The notes below the pieces were generated by a model that made no database searches, was not told the origin of the DNA, and was given only the letters and a program-made list of their open reading frames with translations. Made by a program: the position numbers and the translations under genes. From positions 31,216,552 through 31,280,551 of the forward strand of contig NC_092094.1 in assembly GCF_045679555.1 (NCBI RefSeq): 64,000 bases of DNA. Reading direction: 5' to 3'. Origin of the DNA: Salvelinus alpinus (lineage: Eukaryota > Chordata > Actinopteri > Salmoniformes > Salmonidae). Position 1 is the stretch's first letter. Each line of letters begins with the position of its first letter. Shown here piece by piece: positions 60,143 to 64,000 of the stretch.

Positions 60143-62464
60143 TGTCACGCCCTGACCATAGTTTGCTTTGTATGTTTTATGTTTTGTTTGGTCAGGGTGT
60201 GATCTGAGTGGGCATTCTATGTTGTATGTCTGGTTTGTCTATTTCTATGTGTTTGGCCTGATATGGTTCTCAATCAGAGACAGGTGTTTTGCGTTGTCTC
60301 TGATTGGGAACCATATTTAGGTAGCCTGTTTTGTATTGTGGGTTGTGGGTTATTGTCTATATGTAAGTTGCCTGTGTCTGCACTTGTCATTTATAGCTTC
60401 ACGTTCGTTTTCTTGTTTTGTATTAGTCTGTTTAGTGTTTCTCTTCGTTTATTAAATAGAAGTATGTATTCGTATCACACTGCGCCTTGGTCCTCCTCTC
60501 TTCCACATTACGACGATCGTGACAGAATAACCCACCATCAATGGACCAAGCAGCGTGAAACGGAGGAACAGCGCTTTGTGGAGAAATGGACTTGGGAGGA
60601 GATTCTGGACGTTAAGGGACCCTGGGCACAGGCTGGTGAATATCGCCGCCCAAAAGCAGAGCTGGAGGCAGCAAAAGCGGAGAGGCGGTGGTATGAGGAG
60701 GCTGCACGTAAGCGCGGCTGGAAGCCAGAGAGGCAGCCCCAAACATTTCTTGGGGGGGGGCACACGGGGAAGTGTGGCTAAGCCAGATAGGAGACCTGAG
60801 CCAACTCCCCGTGCTTACCGTGGAGAGAGAGCGACCGGGCAGGCACAGTGTTATGCAGAGATGCGCACGGTGTCCCCGGTGCGCAGGCATAGTCCGGTGC
60901 GGTACATAACAGCACCTCGTATCGGCTGGGCTAGATTGGGCATCGAGCCAGGGGCCATGAAACCGGCTCTACGCATCTGGTCACCAGTGCGTCTCCTTGG
61001 GCCGAGGTACATGGCACCAGCCCTACGCATGGTGACCCCGGTTCGCCAGCACAGCCCAGTGCGGGCTATTCCACCTCGCCGCACTGGCCTGGCTACGGGG
61101 AGCATTCAGCCAGGTAGGGTTGGGCAGGCTCGGTGCTCGAGACCTGTAGTGCGCCTCCACGGTCCGGTTTATCCGGTGCCTTCTCCACGCACCAGTCCGC
61201 CTGTGACAGCCCCTCGCACCAGCCCAGTACCACCAGTGCCTACACCACGCACCAGGCTTCCTGTGGGTCTCCAGAGCCCTGTGCGCCCTGTTTCTCCTCC
61301 CCGCACTCGCCCGGAGGTGCGTGTCCCCAGCCCAGTACCACCAGTGCCAGCACCACGCACCAGGCTTATAGTGCGCCTCGGGAATCCAGTATGCCCTGTT
61401 CCTTCTCCCCGCACTCGCCTTGAGGTGCGTGTCCCCAGCCCGGTACCACCAGTTCCGGCACCACGCGCCAGGCCTACAGTGCGCCTCGGCACGCCTGAGC
61501 TGCCCGTCTGTCCAGCGCCGCCTGAGCTGCCCGTCTGTCCTGAGCCATTAGAGCCATCCGTCAGTCAGGAGCCGCCAGAGCCGCCCGCCAGTCAGGAGCC
61601 GCCAGAGCCGCCCGCCAGTCAGGAGCCGCCAGAGCCGCCCGCCAGTCAGGAGCCGCCAGAGCCGCCTGCCAGTCAGGAGCCGCCAGAGCCGCCCGCCAGT
61701 CCGGAGCTGCCCGTCAGTCCGGAGCTGCCCCTCAGTCCTGAGTTGCCCCTCAGTCCTGAGCTGCCCCTCAGTCCGGAGCTGCCCGTCAGTCCGGAGCTGC
61801 CCCTCAGTCCTGAGCTGCCCCTCAGTCCTGAGCTGCCCCTCAGTCCGGAGCTGTCCCTCAGTCCGGAGCTGCCCCTCCGTCCAGTGGCGCCCTCTAGGAT
61901 GGTCTTCAGTTCGGGACCCGCTGCAAGGGTCCCCGCTCCAGAGGCGCCACCAAAGCGGGTTATGACTATGGTGGAGTGGGGTCCACGTCCCGCGCCGGAG
62001 CCGCCACCGCGGACAGATGCCCACCCAGACCCTCCCCTATAGGTTTAGGTTTGCGGCCGGAGTCCGCACCTTGAGGGGGGGGGGGGGGGGGGGGTACTGT
62101 CACGCCCTGACCATAGTTTGCTTTGTATGTTTTATGCTTTGTTTGGTCAGAGTGTGATCTGAGTGGGCATTCTATGTTTATTGTCTGGTTTGTCTATTTC
62201 TATGTGTTTGGCCTGATATGGTTCTCAATCAGAGACAGGTGTTTTGCGTTGTATCTGATTGGGAACCATATTTAGGTAGCCTGTTTTGTATTGTGGGTTA
62301 TTGTCTATATGTAAGTTGCCTGTGTCTGCACTTGTCATTTATAGCTTCACGTTCGTTTTGTATTAGTCTGTTTAGTGTTTCTCTTCGTTTATTAAATAGA
62401 AGTATGTATTCGTATCACGCTGCGCCTTGGTCCTCCTCTCTTCCACATTACGACGATCGTGACA
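60143..62464 (+). mobile_element. Non-autonomous LTR retrotransposon with Pro-rich ORF
   Basis: The 5' LTR is 60143-60524 (382 bp) and the 3' LTR 62098-62464 (367 bp). Both start TGTCACGCCCTGACCATAG and end ACGATCGTGACA. The target duplication is ccaag (60138-60142 and 62465-62469). The LTRs differ by two short duplications (7 and 8 bp) and a handful of substitutions, so insertion was fairly recent. A polypurine tract with a G run of about 21 immediately precedes the 3' LTR. The 1573-bp interior encodes no protease, reverse transcriptase or integrase, so it must rely on another element. Confidence 0.88.
60526..62042 (+). CDS. Proline-rich repeat protein of an LTR element, frame broken at a G run
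   Basis: The first part (from about 60526 to 60760) encodes a charged, helical segment: RETEEQRFVEKWTWEEILD, RPKAELEAAKAERRWYEEAA, RKRGWKPERQPQTFLGGG. At a run of ten G (60750-60759) the frame changes. The downstream frame runs to a TAG at 62040: arginine/proline-rich (RHSPVRYITAPR), then repeats PVPSPRTRLEVRV, then about 7 copies of QEPPEPPAS, then about 10 copies of SPELPL, and a tail ending HPDPPL. The 5' end could act as a gag-like protein, but I recognise no domain. It is either a one-base indel in the G run or a slippage site. The start codon is uncertain. Confidence 0.55.
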
Positions 62465-62826
62465 CCAAGTTTATCATTTTAAAAGGCTAATTGATCATTA
62501 GAAAACCCTTTTGCATTATGATAGCACAGCTAAAAACTGCTGTTCTGATTAAAGAAGCAATAAAACTGTCCTTCTTTAGACTAGTTGAGTATCTGATCTC
62601 ATACAACGCTGTGTACTACTCCCTTCTCAGAACAGCGCAAACTGGCTCTAACCAGAATAGAAAGAGGAGTGGGAGGCCCGGTGCACAACTGAGCAAGAGG
62701 ACAAGTACATTAGAGTGTCTAGTTTGAGAAACAGACACCTCACAAGTCCTCAATTGGCAGCTTCAATAAATAGTACTCGCAAAACACCAGCCTCAACGTC
62801 AACAGTGAAGAGGCAACTCCGGGATG

Positions 62827-63621
<795 letters not shown>

Positions 63622-64000
63622 CTGTGTCTGTTCCTGTATCTGTGAGGTTTTCTGTGTAGTCCTCCAATTCTGAGAAGTCTCCAGTCTCCATCACGATATC
63701 TCCTTCCATCATGTCTCTTTGTGGGGTGGCTGGTTGGTCCAGAGATAGCAACCCTTTGTCTGTGGCCAAGGCTATGGGTTGGTCTTGGTTCGGGTCAGTA
63801 GTGGAGCCTAGCTGTGCTGTCACTGGGGTTGGTAAAGTAGGCCTAGTGAGTGGATTAAAGCCTGGGGTCTCTGTATAGTCAGAGCGAAAGAGGATGGGTG
63901 TTGGTCTACCAATACTATCTCCATTCTGTGGGAGTGACAGATATATCAGAGGAGTCTGTCCATCCTGTGAAGTTATTAATGGGGATCCAGCCTTCTCCCT
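63622..64000 (-). CDS. prrt4: prrt4 upstream coding exon (partial, runs off the right edge)
   Basis: Open on the minus strand from the window edge to a donor at 63622 (GACACAG|gtaaga). It ends in phase 1, which fits the acceptor at 57035 exactly: the shared Gly codon is G|GT before VSPEEVW. It encodes a Pro/Thr/Ser-rich ectodomain, with TPGFNPLTRPTLPTPV, an acidic stretch (METGDFSELEDYTENL) and a candidate N-glycosylation site at NLT. The start codon and signal peptide lie outside the window. Confidence 0.75.

Larger units (their letters stand above)
59893..62826 (+). mobile_element. Tc1-like relic containing an LTR element
   Basis: The left end tactgttcaaaagtttgtgg and tcacttagaaatgtccttg begin a Tc1-like element of a common fish family. 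It continues to 60142, is interrupted by the LTR element, and resumes at 62470 with tttatcattttaaaaggct. A transposase fragment follows (GRPGAQLSKRTSTLECLV, TPASTSTVKRQLRD). The right half is missing after about 62826. Confidence 0.75.

Overview
The window is vertebrate nuclear DNA, almost certainly from a salmonid fish. It has spliced genes with GT/AG introns and vertebrate-type proteins. About a quarter of it is satellite DNA. Much of the rest is Tc1-like transposons, including a fossil of the lineage behind Sleeping Beauty, plus LINE, hAT, Harbinger and LTR relics of kinds typical of trout and salmon. No prokaryotic genes, rRNA, tRNA or CRISPR arrays were seen.

Layout. 1-14982 is one array of a 37-bp satellite with higher-order structure, broken by a 100-N assembly gap. 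Two further minisatellites (56 bp and 40/80 bp) follow to 16142, then a TG microsatellite. 18.7-20.4 kb holds the 3' exons of a photolyase/cryptochrome-family gene (+) that looks broken: a MITE in its coding part, frame breaks and a lost conserved Trp. 21.9-25.2 kb is a complete five-exon gcsh gene (-), the mitochondrial glycine cleavage H protein, 174 aa. 26.6-42.4 kb is impdh1 (+), whose canonical reading is exactly 514 aa. It also carries the upstream 'exon A' and the 17-bp 'exon B' that make the retinal isoforms known in mammals. The 8.8-kb intron after exon A is packed with four Tc1-like elements, one with an intact DD34E transposase, and one of them split by a LINE.

42.4-54.8 kb is gene-free DNA: tandem repeats in the impdh1 3' region, a LINE tail, three more Tc1-like copies, a Harbinger nuclease relic, a solo LTR, nested hAT MITEs and a 21-bp minisatellite. 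54.9-57.0 kb is the large 3' coding exon of a proline-rich transmembrane protein (prrt4, -). Its upstream exon lies at 63.6 kb and runs off the right edge. The intron between holds a TRIM-like mini-retrotransposon, the Sleeping Beauty-lineage fossil, a non-autonomous LTR element with a proline-rich ORF inserted in another Tc1 relic, and a CA microsatellite.

How the genes relate. gcsh and impdh1 are divergent neighbours and impdh1 and prrt4 converge; impdh1 beside prrt4 matches the human 7q32 order as I recall it. GCSH acts in mitochondrial glycine breakdown and one-carbon supply, IMPDH1 in guanine nucleotide synthesis. They share no operon-like control, and any co-regulation would be speculation.
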